This document shows positions 1-6,074 of a stretch of 9,056 bases of DNA, piece by piece. The DNA is from Bacillota bacterium (GTDB lineage Bacteria; Bacillota; UBA4882; UBA10575), in contig JAAYMP010000207.1 in assembly GCA_012521315.1 (NCBI GenBank), positions 1 to 9,056 of the forward strand, given 5' to 3'. The notes under the pieces were generated by a model. It saw nothing but the letters and a program-made list of their open reading frames with translations. It was not told the origin of the DNA and made no database searches. The position numbers and the translations under genes are program-made. Every line of letters starts with the position of its first letter. The stretch's first letter is position 1.

Positions 1-266
1 AGGAAAAAAGCAGCTTAGCCTGGTTGGGGTCCCGATGCAAAATTGCGAACTAGACTAGACACAATCTTTAATAATGGCTTTCTCTTTTCTTAGAGAATTA
101 ATTTTAACTATTTATTAGGTCTTAACAGATATAGAGCCAATGATCTACAAAAGTCAATAACAACAATAATATATGGTTCTTCAACTGTACACAATATCGA
201 AAACACCACGTGAATTGATATAAAAAATTTAAGACAAACACCCTTCGGGTAGTTTAAGTTTGAAAT
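1..266. other. Region without a supportable gene at the left edge
   Basis: The first ~50 bases are richer in G+C than the AT-rich stretch that follows. On the minus strand they hold a short open frame running off the left edge (from about 49 to 1, reading FAILHRDPNQAKLLFS, preceded by a TAG stop). It has no visible start or ribosome binding site, so it could be the debris of a neighbouring gene or chance. From 50 to 220 I see only AT-rich sequence with stops in all frames. The only structured element is the hairpin described separately at 221-255. Confidence 0.4.
221..255 (-). terminator. Intrinsic terminator after the CPBP protease gene
   Basis: On the minus strand the arms AAAC(T)ACCC and GGGTGTTT (positions 255-236) form a hairpin with a GAA loop and one bulged base. 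It begins 11 bases past the protease stop codon. It is followed by GTCTTAAATTTTTT, whose T run lies at 227-222. The stem is short, but its position directly after the last gene of the cluster supports a rho-independent terminator. Confidence 0.55.
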
Positions 267-833
267 TTAAAGATATATATTCAATAAACCATGAATAAGC
301 ACAGGGTATATGATCGATCCTGTGTTCAAATAGAGTTTTGTAAATATAAGACTCGTAATTATCGCGTATAAAATAAACATAATCCCAAATTGATAATGAG
401 CTATACCAAATAATATCGCTACTATTATGGCTGCTTTTTTTATTGACACAAGTCTCTCAACCAATAGATGAAACAAAAAGCCTCTATATAAAATCTCTTC
501 CGCTAAAATAGTAATTGTTGTAGATGCTATAAAACTAACACAATGGCTCCTGAGGGTTAAATTGCTAAAACCATATAAAGTTCCATAAGATATTAAATAA
601 ATTAGCTGGTGAATCCCGATAAGCAGCACTAAATATTGAAGTGATTTATAGAATGTTTTTTTATCAAATGAAAAAACCATTTTTTGGCTATATCTGCTTT
701 GGTTATTGATATCCAATGGAATAAACACAAAAAAAAGTAATTTGATTGGAACCATAGTAAAAACTTCCCAAGTATATGAACCATCAACAAAAGATAGTAT
801 TATTGAATAGACATCAGCACTATGTTTTAACAA
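267..833 (-). CDS. CPBP family intramembrane glutamic endopeptidase (Abi/CAAX-like)
   Basis: A predicted multi-pass membrane protein of 188 residues with the three CPBP motifs. Motif 1 is EExxxR (E112, E113, R117, in AEEILYRGFLF), motif 2 is FxxxH (F142, H146, in FGIAH), and motif 3 is HxxxN (H181, N185, near the C-terminus). Hydrophobic segments lie near 28-40, 66-83, 98-111, 133-145, 150-165 and 172-184. Known members include eukaryotic Rce1 and bacterial proteins linked to bacteriocin self-immunity or peptide processing. It is the last gene of a small minus-strand cluster, 29 bases after the preceding membrane protein, with a terminator after it. The start is uncertain: TTG at 833 lacks a clear ribosome binding site, the frame stays open upstream as a leucine-rich stretch back to the end of the previous gene, and an ATG at residue 27 is an alternative. 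Family is secure; substrate is unknown. Confidence 0.85.
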   Translation of the reverse strand: MLKHSADVYSIILSFVDGSYTWEVFTMVPIKLLFFVFIPLDINNQSRYSQKMVFSFDKKTFYKSLQYLVLLIGIHQLIYLISYGTLYGFSNLTLRSHCVSFIASTTITILAEEILYRGFLFHLLVERLVSIKKAAIIVAILFGIAHYQFGIMFILYAIITSLIFTKLYLNTGSIIYPVLIHGLLNIYL

Positions 834-862
834 TATTAATAAGAGCAGTAGTAATATTAATT

Positions 863-1186
863 CTAGATATTAAGTTTTATATTCTTAAAATAAAGAAACG
901 CAATAATCAGTATAGGTAAAAAAATAACAGATGGCCAGTTTTGTTTGTATAATGCAATCAATAATGGTAAACTATTAAATATTATTGTTATAACAGCTAT
1001 ATATAATATTAAAGCACCTAAAATCAATTTATATTTGTGTTCAAGACTTACGTAGAAACCCCAATAATACATTAGTATTAAAAAAACCGTAAATATGAAT
1101 CTTTGAATAATTGTGAGCTCTACTATCATTAATAGAATCCAAGAGCTGATTAGAATACAGAACAAGATCCTTTTTTGCATTGTCAT
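863..1186 (-). CDS. Small four-helix membrane protein of unknown function
   Basis: This 107-residue protein is almost entirely hydrophobic. Likely transmembrane segments lie at about 7-24, 30-47, 54-70 and 86-101, with short basic or polar loops (QKR at the N-terminus, EHKYK near 49-53, KNIK at the end). I do not recognise a family and see no catalytic motif. The ATG at 1186 has a GGAGGG ribosome binding site about 12 bases upstream, inside the end of the lipoprotein gene; a second ATG two codons on is possible. It lies 6 bases after the lipoprotein stop and 29 bases before the CPBP protease start, so co-transcription is likely. By position it could be an immunity or transport partner of the small peptides, but that is inference only. 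Confidence 0.6.
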   Translation of the reverse strand: MTMQKRILFCILISSWILLMIVELTIIQRFIFTVFLILMYYWGFYVSLEHKYKLILGALILYIAVITIIFNSLPLLIALYKQNWPSVIFLPILIIAFLYFKNIKLNI

Positions 1187-1192
1187 TTAATT

Positions 1193-1369
1193 CTACATCC
1201 CTCCCAAATAACCCACATGGATTGCTCCATATTTTATAATTATTTCAGTCCTATATGAAGATAAATCTACATTTATACTAAACTTATTTTTATTATTACA
1301 ACCTAGAAAATTGAATGTACAAATAACTAGTAAAAAAACTCCTGTGACTCTTATACTTAACTTATTCAA
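1193..1369 (-). CDS. Short putative lipoprotein, translationally coupled to the peptide gene upstream
   Basis: A 58-residue product from a TTG start. It has a basic N-terminus (MNKLSIR), a hydrophobic core at about 8-22, and a lipobox-like FLGC with the lipidated cysteine at residue 24. The mature part would be only 35 residues, CNNKNKF to YLGGM. I prefer the TTG at 1369 over the ATG at 1375 because GGAGGG (1381-1376) is 6 bases from TTG but directly abuts the ATG. The TTG overlaps the TGA stop of the preceding peptide gene (TTGA), a classic coupling arrangement. A lipoprotein this short could be an immunity-type protein, a source of a signal-peptide-derived pheromone, or a truncated gene. 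No homologue is recognised. Confidence 0.55.
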   Translation of the reverse strand: MNKLSIRVTGVFLLVICTFNFLGCNNKNKFSINVDLSSYRTEIIIKYGAIHVGYLGGM

Positions 1370-1506
1370 GGACATCCCTCCGTAAATGTTGGGTCCTCAT
1401 AAGGGCTTGATTGTATCCAGTGTTTAGGAGCATCATGAGAACAATTTAAGTTGTATTGTCTTCTATTGTGGTGTGCTTTGAACAGTTTCAGTCGTTGTAA
1501 TTTCAA
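1366..1506 (-). CDS. 46-residue basic peptide with two cysteines, TTG start
   Basis: This short gene uses a TTG start at 1506 with an excellent ribosome binding site (GGAGGAGGA at 1519-1511, then four bases, then TTG). It begins MKLQRLKLFKAHHNRR and ends DPTFTEGCP, with Cys22 and Cys45. The N-terminal third is strongly basic, and the middle and C-terminal part is polar with several Pro and His residues. There is no transmembrane segment, no double-glycine leader and no recognisable family. The stop codon overlaps the TTG start of the lipoprotein gene. Evidence for coding is the ribosome binding site, the stop/start coupling and codon-like composition. It could be a precursor or signalling peptide, a small regulatory protein, or the surviving end of a larger gene. 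Confidence 0.45.
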   Translation of the reverse strand: MKLQRLKLFKAHHNRRQYNLNCSHDAPKHWIQSSPYEDPTFTEGCP

Positions 1507-1540
1507 TTATTCCTCCTCCATACATAGAGTTACTTATTTA

Positions 1541-1656
1541 TTACTCATCTCCGCCAGACTCTTTGTTTGAGTTTACCAATGATAACGATATTAAGACCAT
1601 TATGCTAAGATTTATGGCTGTTATTATATATATTGCCAAATTATTACTTTGTTCAC
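1541..1656 (-). pseudogene. Possible hydrophobic peptide gene, apparently frameshifted in a TA repeat
   Basis: Two overlapping frames together read like one short membrane or signal peptide. From GTG at 1656 comes MNKVIIWQYI, then a stop at 1624. One frame over, the sequence continues through ITAINLSIMVLISLSLVNS and ends in a polar tail KESGGDE with TAA at 1543-1541. The switch falls in the TATATATA run at about 1624-1632, where slippage indels are common. The downstream frame alone could start at TTG 1639 (32 residues) or ATG 1600 (19 residues), but neither has a good ribosome binding site. The hydrophobic core with charged ends is what a real small membrane peptide looks like. Without homologues, chance in AT-rich DNA is a real alternative. 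Confidence 0.25.
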
Positions 1657-1669
1657 AAGTTTATCACAA
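1640..1669 (-). promoter_or_regulatory. Candidate promoter for the small-peptide/CPBP cluster
   Basis: On the minus strand a TTGTGA -35-like hexamer (1669-1664) is followed after 18 bases by AATAAT (1645-1640). The -35 matches consensus at four positions and the -10 at five. A transcript from here would start near 1632 and cover the peptide, lipoprotein, membrane protein and protease genes. The sequence is AT-rich enough for chance matches, so confidence is low. Confidence 0.3.
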
Positions 1670-1713
1670 CCCCTAATTCCTAGCAATGTATTTCCGGGAA
1701 AATTGTATAATAT

Positions 1714-1759
1714 TCCCACTCTTTCTATTTCCGGAAACAAAGTTCGTGGGAGCTTTTTT
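1714..1759 (+). terminator. Plus-strand intrinsic terminator-like hairpin without an obvious gene to terminate
   Basis: TCCCAC (1714-1719) pairs with GTGGGA (1746-1751). Inside this, CTTT (1721-1724) pairs with AAAG (1738-1741), and TTTCCGGAAA (1728-1737) is self-complementary. The stem is followed by GC and six Ts (1754-1759). The orientation is plus, while every gene here is minus, so either an unseen plus-strand transcript ends here or this is a relic. Confidence 0.45.
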
Positions 1760-1789
1760 GACGTCCTTTGAACGCACAAAACAATGAAA

Positions 1790-1829
1790 CAACCGGCGCG
1801 ATTCTTCTTAAATAAGAAGGCGCCGGTTG
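1790..1829 (-). terminator. Long bulged hairpin, probable terminator of the aldo/keto reductase transcript
   Basis: CAACCGGCGC (1790-1799) pairs perfectly with GCGCCGGTTG (1820-1829), and CTTCTTA (1804-1810) with TAAGAAG (1813-1819). Four bases (1800-1803) are bulged on one side. On the minus strand the stem is followed by TTTCATTGTTTTG, a broken T run. It lies about 170 bases past the reductase stop, so it could end that transcript and separate it from the AT-rich cluster. Confidence 0.5.
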
Positions 1830-1833
1830 CCAT

Positions 1834-1926
1834 ATAACCATTTTACTATCAATGATATAAGGGGTAAGGGGTCTTTGCTTGCCTATTATTTGTTAAATCA
1901 ATACATTTCCCTTTCCCCCTCCTCAC
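1834..1926. other. Short intergenic stretch with a purine-rich tract
   Basis: No gene is seen here. It contains the tandem AAGGGGT AAGGGGT at about 1860-1873 and a pyrimidine-rich run at about 1905-1925. On the minus strand that run reads as a GAGGAGGGGGAAAGGGAA tract followed by ATG TAT TGA, which is not a usable frame. Confidence 0.4.
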
Positions 1927-2001
1927 TTACCAGCTTTTTAAAAACTCATCAGATAAACCAGCACTTTGAAACTGCTTAATATAATCCTCCCAATTGCCTT
2001 T
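1927..2001 (-). pseudogene. Possible 3' remnant of a protein gene fused in frame after the reductase stop
   Basis: Directly after the TAG stop of the aldo/keto reductase, and in the same frame, 24 sense codons lead to a TAA. They read KGNWEDYIKQFQ, then SAGLSDEFLKSW. An amphipathic end of this type (NWEDYIKQ...) resembles the C-terminus of extracellular solute-binding proteins of ABC sugar transporters, though this is a similarity of style and not a proven match. There is no start codon. It may be the surviving 3' end of a gene deleted when the AT-rich segment and the reductase became joined, or a former C-terminal extension of the reductase. Confidence 0.3.
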
Positions 2002-2949
2002 CTAAACCAAACGGATCGCAAACTGCGGGCACGCCCCGACACAGTAGCCACAGGTCAGACAGGCTTCCTGCTGGATAAAGCCTTTTCCGGTTTTCTCGGA
2101 GATGGCATGGTTCGGACAGGTTTCCACACATTTGAGGCAGCCGGCACATAAGCTTTCCACCACCATAAATCGTTTCTTCATCGCGGCTATAGAAGGAAGG
2201 GTGGCCGGTTTATAACCGCGGAAATAGTTCAGGTTGTATTCGACTTCGGCGGTGGAGACCATGCCTAAAGCAATGGAAGCACACCCCGGTATGGAGCGGA
2301 CATACTCAACCGCCTGCGCGTATTCGCCGACCAGAATGCCACCGGCCAGGGGTTTCATCAGATAAACACCTTTTCCCGCAGCCACACACTGGGCGACCGC
2401 CTTTTCCATCTCTTCCCGGTTTCCATCCAAGATCCCGTGACCTGCCCGGTTCAGTAACGGAAATACAACATCAATCCCCTTGACGGTTGCTGCCAGCGCC
2501 GTAACTTTTACCGAATGGGTACTGATCCCCACCGCTTTAACCCGGCCGCGCGCTTTATGATCATAAAGACACTCCAGGGCACCCTGCCTTTTCGTGAAAA
2601 CATCTTCTCCCGCGCGGGCGGCATGGAGATGAAATATATCAATTTCATCCAGGTTTAACTCGTTTAACGCTTCCTCAATAGCTTTTTGCATCTCCTCGTA
2701 AGTGGTGGCCGGAGACTTCGAGGCGATAACCGGGCGTTTTTTCGTCTGTTGCAGGGCATGCCGGATCGGGGCGTACGTCTTATAGAGTTGCGCCGTATCG
2801 ATAAAGTTGATCCCGCCCTTTAAAGCCGCACAGACAACCGCGGTTGCTTCATCCAACGGCAAGTTCTTTTGCAACGGGCCGAAGGGTAAAGCCCCAAAGC
2901 AAAGTTCAGTCCCCTCCAAGCCGGTATTCCCCAACATGTTTTTTCTCAT
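2002..2949 (-). CDS. Aldo/keto reductase with C-terminal 2x[4Fe-4S] ferredoxin domain
   Basis: A 315-residue soluble oxidoreductase. Residues about 5-245 form an aldo/keto reductase barrel with the expected catalytic tetrad: D51 and Y56 (in NFIDTAQLY), K78 (ASKSP) and H109 (DIFHLHAA). Residues about 260-312 carry two ferredoxin-type motifs, CAGCLKCVETCP (C268, C271, C274, C278) and CLTCGYCVGACP (C297, C300, C303, C307). This fusion is common in anaerobic Bacillota and implies electron transfer between a nicotinamide or carbonyl substrate and iron-sulfur clusters; the substrate is not known. ATG at 2949 follows a GGAGGAAGG tract about 7-11 bases upstream; a second ATG four codons on is less likely. 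It follows the DUF456 gene after about 190 bases without a clear terminator, so it may be its own unit. Confidence 0.9.
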   Translation of the reverse strand: MRKNMLGNTGLEGTELCFGALPFGPLQKNLPLDEATAVVCAALKGGINFIDTAQLYKTYAPIRHALQQTKKRPVIASKSPATTYEEMQKAIEEALNELNLDEIDIFHLHAARAGEDVFTKRQGALECLYDHKARGRVKAVGISTHSVKVTALAATVKGIDVVFPLLNRAGHGILDGNREEMEKAVAQCVAAGKGVYLMKPLAGGILVGEYAQAVEYVRSIPGCASIALGMVSTAEVEYNLNYFRGYKPATLPSIAAMKKRFMVVESLCAGCLKCVETCPNHAISEKTGKGFIQQEACLTCGYCVGACPQFAIRLV

Positions 2950-3141
2950 GATTACACCTTCCTCCGCGCAGTCTAAGAATAGTCCCCCGACGATAACTCT
3001 ATTTGCCTCAATATTTATACTCTTCTTCTCTTCGCCAAACCTTTTCGTTTCCCTTGTTTACTACAGATTTAGTTTTCCCCTTTAAACTGGCCTTGGCAAG
3101 GGAATGGAGCAAAGCATCCCCCTCCGCGCGGGAGACCTTCT

Positions 3142-3624
3142 CTACAGCAGTGACCTTATAAACAACCAAATAAAGACCGCCCCGGTGACCATTTTGAGGC
3201 CCGCGCCAAACAGAAAACCAATAAAGGTGGCCAAAGCGGCATTAAAAGCTTTCGCCGGGTTGTTGAAGTCATGGATTAATTCGCCGAGATAAGCGCCGAC
3301 AAAGGGGCCAAAGATGATCCCCAGGGGACCCAAGAACAGGCCAATAAACATACCGACCATTGCCCCCCGCGCGCCAGCCCTTGTCCCGCCAGCCCGCCGG
3401 GTAAACCAGGCCGGTGCCAAACTGTCCAAAAGGGTAACTAAAATAGTGACAAGCAGACAAATGACCAGGGTCGTTGTGGTGATCGCGCTTTTGGAAGAAA
3501 AACGAGCGATGAGTAACCCGGCCCAAGCGAGCGGAAGCCCCGGGAGGACCGGAAGAAAGCTCCCACAGAAACCAAGGAGGAGCGCCCCTCCGGCCAAGAC
3601 CAGCAAAAGAAGATCTCCGTCCAT
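3142..3624 (-). CDS. DUF456 family integral membrane protein
   Basis: A hydrophobic protein of 160 residues from the ATG at 3624. Membrane segments lie near 4-22, 28-42, 49-68, 88-118 and 130-158. The glycine- and proline-rich stretches FLPVLPGLPLAWAG (23-36) and GTRAGARGAMVGMFIG followed by GPLGIIFGPFVGAYLGEL (80-116) are characteristic of the DUF456 family, which is widespread and has no established function. A GTG 12 bases upstream (3636) is in frame, but it overlaps the probable ribosome binding site AAGGTG, so the ATG is the better start. A promoter with a 17-base spacer lies upstream at 3686-3714. The gene is transcribed alone or together with the reductase downstream. Confidence 0.8.
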   Translation of the reverse strand: MDGDLLLLVLAGGALLLGFCGSFLPVLPGLPLAWAGLLIARFSSKSAITTTTLVICLLVTILVTLLDSLAPAWFTRRAGGTRAGARGAMVGMFIGLFLGPLGIIFGPFVGAYLGELIHDFNNPAKAFNAALATFIGFLFGAGLKMVTGAVFIWLFIRSLL

Positions 3625-3636
3625 CGTTGATAACAC

Positions 3637-3931
3637 CTTACTCTCTATAATTCGTGTCTCTTATATCCAACGGTATATATACCTTTATATACCTTATCTA
3701 TTGCCTCAAGACAAGTCCAACTTTCATCCTTTGCTCCATTGATCGACATGCCTTCTTGCTCGACATCCCTTAATATATACCATAATTCCCTGTAGATAAA
3801 TACGACTTAAATAAAGACCTGTATAAAACATATATTAACATATATTAATGAAGACTTTTATAAAGGGGGCATAAAAACGTAGAAAAAGGACATCAATGAG
3901 GAGTCATCTAATAAGAAAAAGTTCTCTAGGA
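3637..3931. other. AT-rich intergenic region between the kinase and DUF456 genes
   Basis: About 295 bases without a supportable gene. Besides the promoter it holds a perfect direct repeat TCGACAT at 3743-3749 and 3760-3766 (17-base period), a tandem ACATATATTA x2 at 3829-3848, and several TATATACC copies at 3673-3693. No clear hairpin terminator is seen after the histidine kinase. A 22-codon minus-strand ATG frame beginning near 3767 lacks a proper ribosome binding site. Confidence 0.5.
3686..3714 (-). promoter_or_regulatory. Probable sigma-A promoter for the DUF456 gene
   Basis: On the minus strand TTGTCT (3714-3709) and TATATA (3691-3686) are separated by exactly 17 bases, giving four of six matches to each consensus hexamer, about 60 bases before the chosen start codon. 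The surrounding TATATACC repeats make the exact -10 position ambiguous. Confidence 0.5.
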
Positions 3932-5404
3932 TTAGGCCGGGGGCGGCTGGGCGGCGGGAAAGTTTAACGTAATCCGGGTCCCGATCCCCACCCGACTTAA
4001 CACCTCATAATAGCCGCCGTGGTGGTCGATGATCCATTTGGCGATGGCCAGCCCCAGGCCGGAGCCGCCGGTTTTCCGGTCCCGCGACTGGTCAGAGCGG
4101 TAAAAACGGTCAAAAATACGGGGCACATCGGCCGGGGGAATCCCGATCCCGTCGTCTTGGACCTGGATTTTGACGGTATCCCGCGCGGTCTCGACTTGAA
4201 GGCGGATCGTTCCGCCCGCCGGGGTATATTTGATGCTGTTGTCCACCAGGATGCGGAGGGCTTGTTTGATTAAATGCTGGTCCGCGTCGAGATAGGCCGG
4301 ACCGTCCAGCTCGGTTTGGAAGGTGTGCGCCGGATCGATCAGGCGGGTTTCGCGTACAATCTCCGCTACGACCTCCCTAACGTCAAAGACCGTTTTCTCC
4401 AGGGGAATCGTTTCGTTGTCACCGCGGGCGAGAAAGAGCAACTGTTCCACCAGGACTTTCATGTTCTCCGTCTCGCCTTTAATGGCGTCAATCGCCTCTT
4501 GCATCGTTTGCTCATCATGTTTTCCCCAGCGGTCAAGGAGATCGGCATAACCCTGGAGGACGGAAAGGGGTGTCCGCAGTTCATGGGAGGCGTCGGCCAC
4601 AAAACGGACTTGTGACTGGTAGGCTTGGTTGATCCGCTGCAACATATCGTTGATGGCATAAGCCAGGTCTTTCAACTCTTCCTGGGAAGGGTCGATGGAA
4701 AGGCCTTGGCCCAGCGCACTGGCATTAATGGTGCTGATCGCTCCCGCCAGGCGTTTAATCCCGGCTCCGGTGGGCCCGGCCCCACTCATGTCCTGGTGAA
4801 TGCTCTTTGCGGTCTCCGCCATCGCGGCAAGGGGTTTCAAAGTGTGGCGAATCACCCGGTTGTTGGTGCCAATCCGACCAATAAAGTAAAGAAGCTGACT
4901 GCCCGCCAGAATCAGCAGGACAAAGCAGATTTGCCGGAGCGCCGGGCCCAAGGCATACACGATTTGGACGGGCGTCCCGGCCACGACCAAGGACAGGTGA
5001 TAAGTGGCCGCCTCCGCCCGCGCCAAAAACGGCCTTCCCGCTTCCGCGCCGGGCATCGTGAGCCAGCGCCTAGCCTCCAGGTTCAAGGGAAGCCGGTTTT
5101 GGATAAAACCCGGTAAGTACAGCCCTTTTTCCCGGCTTTCCCCCATGATGATCTCATAACCGGCGGCCGCCAAAGCCGGTTCGGCCGTGGGCGGGAGCTT
5201 ATCGTCGTAAGCGGCAATGAACTTCCGGACTCCGGCTTCGGCTTGCCAAAGGGCCGTGCCGAACAGCAGAATGCTCAGCAGAAGATTCATGGTGATAAAA
5301 AACGAAATGAGCATCCCCAGCATCCGCAAGTTTAGCTTTAAGGCCAGCGAAAACCGGATTTTACCGGAACTGCCTCCTGTCGGCGTATTTTCTTTCTTAT
5401 TCAT
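3932..5404 (-). CDS. HAMP-type sensor histidine kinase, partner of the adjacent OmpR regulator
   Basis: A membrane-bound sensor of 490 residues. Transmembrane segments at about 27-53 and 158-178 bracket an extracytoplasmic sensing domain of roughly 100 residues. A HAMP-like linker follows (about 179-262, longer than usual). The HisKA domain is at 265-330 with the phosphoacceptor His274 in DASHELRTP. The HATPase domain follows, with N box Asn389 (VDNSIKY), G1 DDGIGI (417-422), F box FDRFYR and G2 GGSGLGL (446-452). All catalytic boxes look intact. It should autophosphorylate and pass phosphate to the response regulator encoded just upstream. ATG at 5404 overlaps the regulator's stop by 8 bases with little ribosome binding site of its own, indicating coupled translation. 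Architecture resembles ArlS/CssS-like sensors; the signal is not predictable from sequence. Confidence 0.92.
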   Translation of the reverse strand: MNKKENTPTGGSSGKIRFSLALKLNLRMLGMLISFFITMNLLLSILLFGTALWQAEAGVRKFIAAYDDKLPPTAEPALAAAGYEIIMGESREKGLYLPGFIQNRLPLNLEARRWLTMPGAEAGRPFLARAEAATYHLSLVVAGTPVQIVYALGPALRQICFVLLILAGSQLLYFIGRIGTNNRVIRHTLKPLAAMAETAKSIHQDMSGAGPTGAGIKRLAGAISTINASALGQGLSIDPSQEELKDLAYAINDMLQRINQAYQSQVRFVADASHELRTPLSVLQGYADLLDRWGKHDEQTMQEAIDAIKGETENMKVLVEQLLFLARGDNETIPLEKTVFDVREVVAEIVRETRLIDPAHTFQTELDGPAYLDADQHLIKQALRILVDNSIKYTPAGGTIRLQVETARDTVKIQVQDDGIGIPPADVPRIFDRFYRSDQSRDRKTGGSGLGLAIAKWIIDHHGGYYEVLSRVGIGTRITLNFPAAQPPPA

Positions 5405-6074
5405 CTTTGATTATATACCCGACCCCCCGTACGGTATGAATCAGCTTCCAGCCGAAGGGCTCCTCAATCTTGGCACGCAAGTAACGGATATAAACATCAA
5501 CCACATTGGTTTCGCCCGCAAAGTCAAAACCCCAGATCCGTTCCAGCAAAACTTCCCGTTGCATCACCTTGTTCTTGTTTTCCAAGAGGAACTGTAACAA
5601 GTCAAACTCTCTCTTCGTCAGCTCCACTTGCCGGGCGCCAACCCGGCATTCCCGGCGCACCGGATCCAGCCGGAGCTCGCCGACGGTCAGGCTTCCCGGC
5701 GCTGAAGCCGCGCCGCGGTTTTTCCGCAAGGCCGCCCGGATCCGGGCCAGTAATTCTTCAATGGCAAAGGGCTTCGTGATGTAATCGTCGGCCCCCCCGT
5801 CCAAGCCGGTGACTTTGTCGACGACCGTATCGCGGGCGGTCAACAAGATCACGGGCACACTGGAAAACTGGCGAATCCGGCGCAGGACTTCAATCCCGTT
5901 GAGCCCGGGAAGCATAATATCGAGGAGAATCAGGTCGAAGGGCTTGGCCTGGGCCAACGCCAGGCCCGCCCTCCCGTCAAAAGCCTTCTCCACTTGATAA
6001 CCCTCAAACTGCAGTTCCAGTTCGATAAAGCGGGCTATTTTCTCTTCGTCTTCAATAATCAGAATGTGCTCCAT
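5397..6074 (-). CDS. OmpR/PhoB-family response regulator
   Basis: A DNA-binding regulator of 225 residues from the ATG at 6074. The receiver domain (about 1-118) has the acidic pocket EDEE (E8, D9, E10), phosphoacceptor Asp52 in LLDIMLPG, the switch Thr80 (LLTARD) and Lys101 (TKPF). The C-terminal winged helix (about 130-223) has the usual LTKREFDLL and NVVDVYIRYLRAKI signatures. I chose 6074 because an AAGGTG ribosome binding site lies 6 bases upstream and the product then starts MEHILIIEDE as in the family; an in-frame ATG at 6101 would add nine atypical residues. The start overlaps the end of the DUF4342 gene by 23 bases, and the stop overlaps the kinase start, so the three genes are one transcription unit. 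It probably controls its own operon or nearby envelope genes, which is inference. Confidence 0.93.
   Translation of the reverse strand: MEHILIIEDEEKIARFIELELQFEGYQVEKAFDGRAGLALAQAKPFDLILLDIMLPGLNGIEVLRRIRQFSSVPVILLTARDTVVDKVTGLDGGADDYITKPFAIEELLARIRAALRKNRGAASAPGSLTVGELRLDPVRRECRVGARQVELTKREFDLLQFLLENKNKVMQREVLLERIWGFDFAGETNVVDVYIRYLRAKIEEPFGWKLIHTVRGVGYIIKDE

Noticed and set aside
1..49. Open frame FAILHRDPNQAKLLFS running off the left edge
   Set aside because: Too short and without a start or ribosome binding site; it cannot be told from chance, so it is only mentioned in the gap description.
1651..1669. TTGTTCACA and TTATCACAA, resembling DnaA boxes or a Rex/CRP-type operator
   Set aside because: Both differ from consensus, the halves do not form a proper palindrome at the right spacing, and no replication gene or clustering of boxes is present.
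1624..1833. 69-codon minus-strand frame starting inside the long hairpin
   Set aside because: Its start lies in the bulged stem at 1790-1829 with no ribosome binding site, and the frame runs through a second hairpin. Only its last 11 codons are considered further, as part of the possible frameshifted peptide.
3103..3740. Perfect 12-base inverted repeat AATGGAGCAAAG flanking the DUF456 gene (3103-3114 and 3729-3740)
   Set aside because: A couple of exact 12-base matches are expected by chance in a window this size, and there is no transposase or target duplication.
3701..3769. 22-codon ATG frame in the gap upstream of the DUF456 gene
   Set aside because: The only purine-rich sequence abuts the ATG, it overlaps the promoter, and the product has no notable features.
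4019..5116. Several plus-strand open frames opposite the histidine kinase
   Set aside because: They are antisense shadows in GC-rich DNA with no domain signature; the kinase frame on the minus strand is unambiguous.
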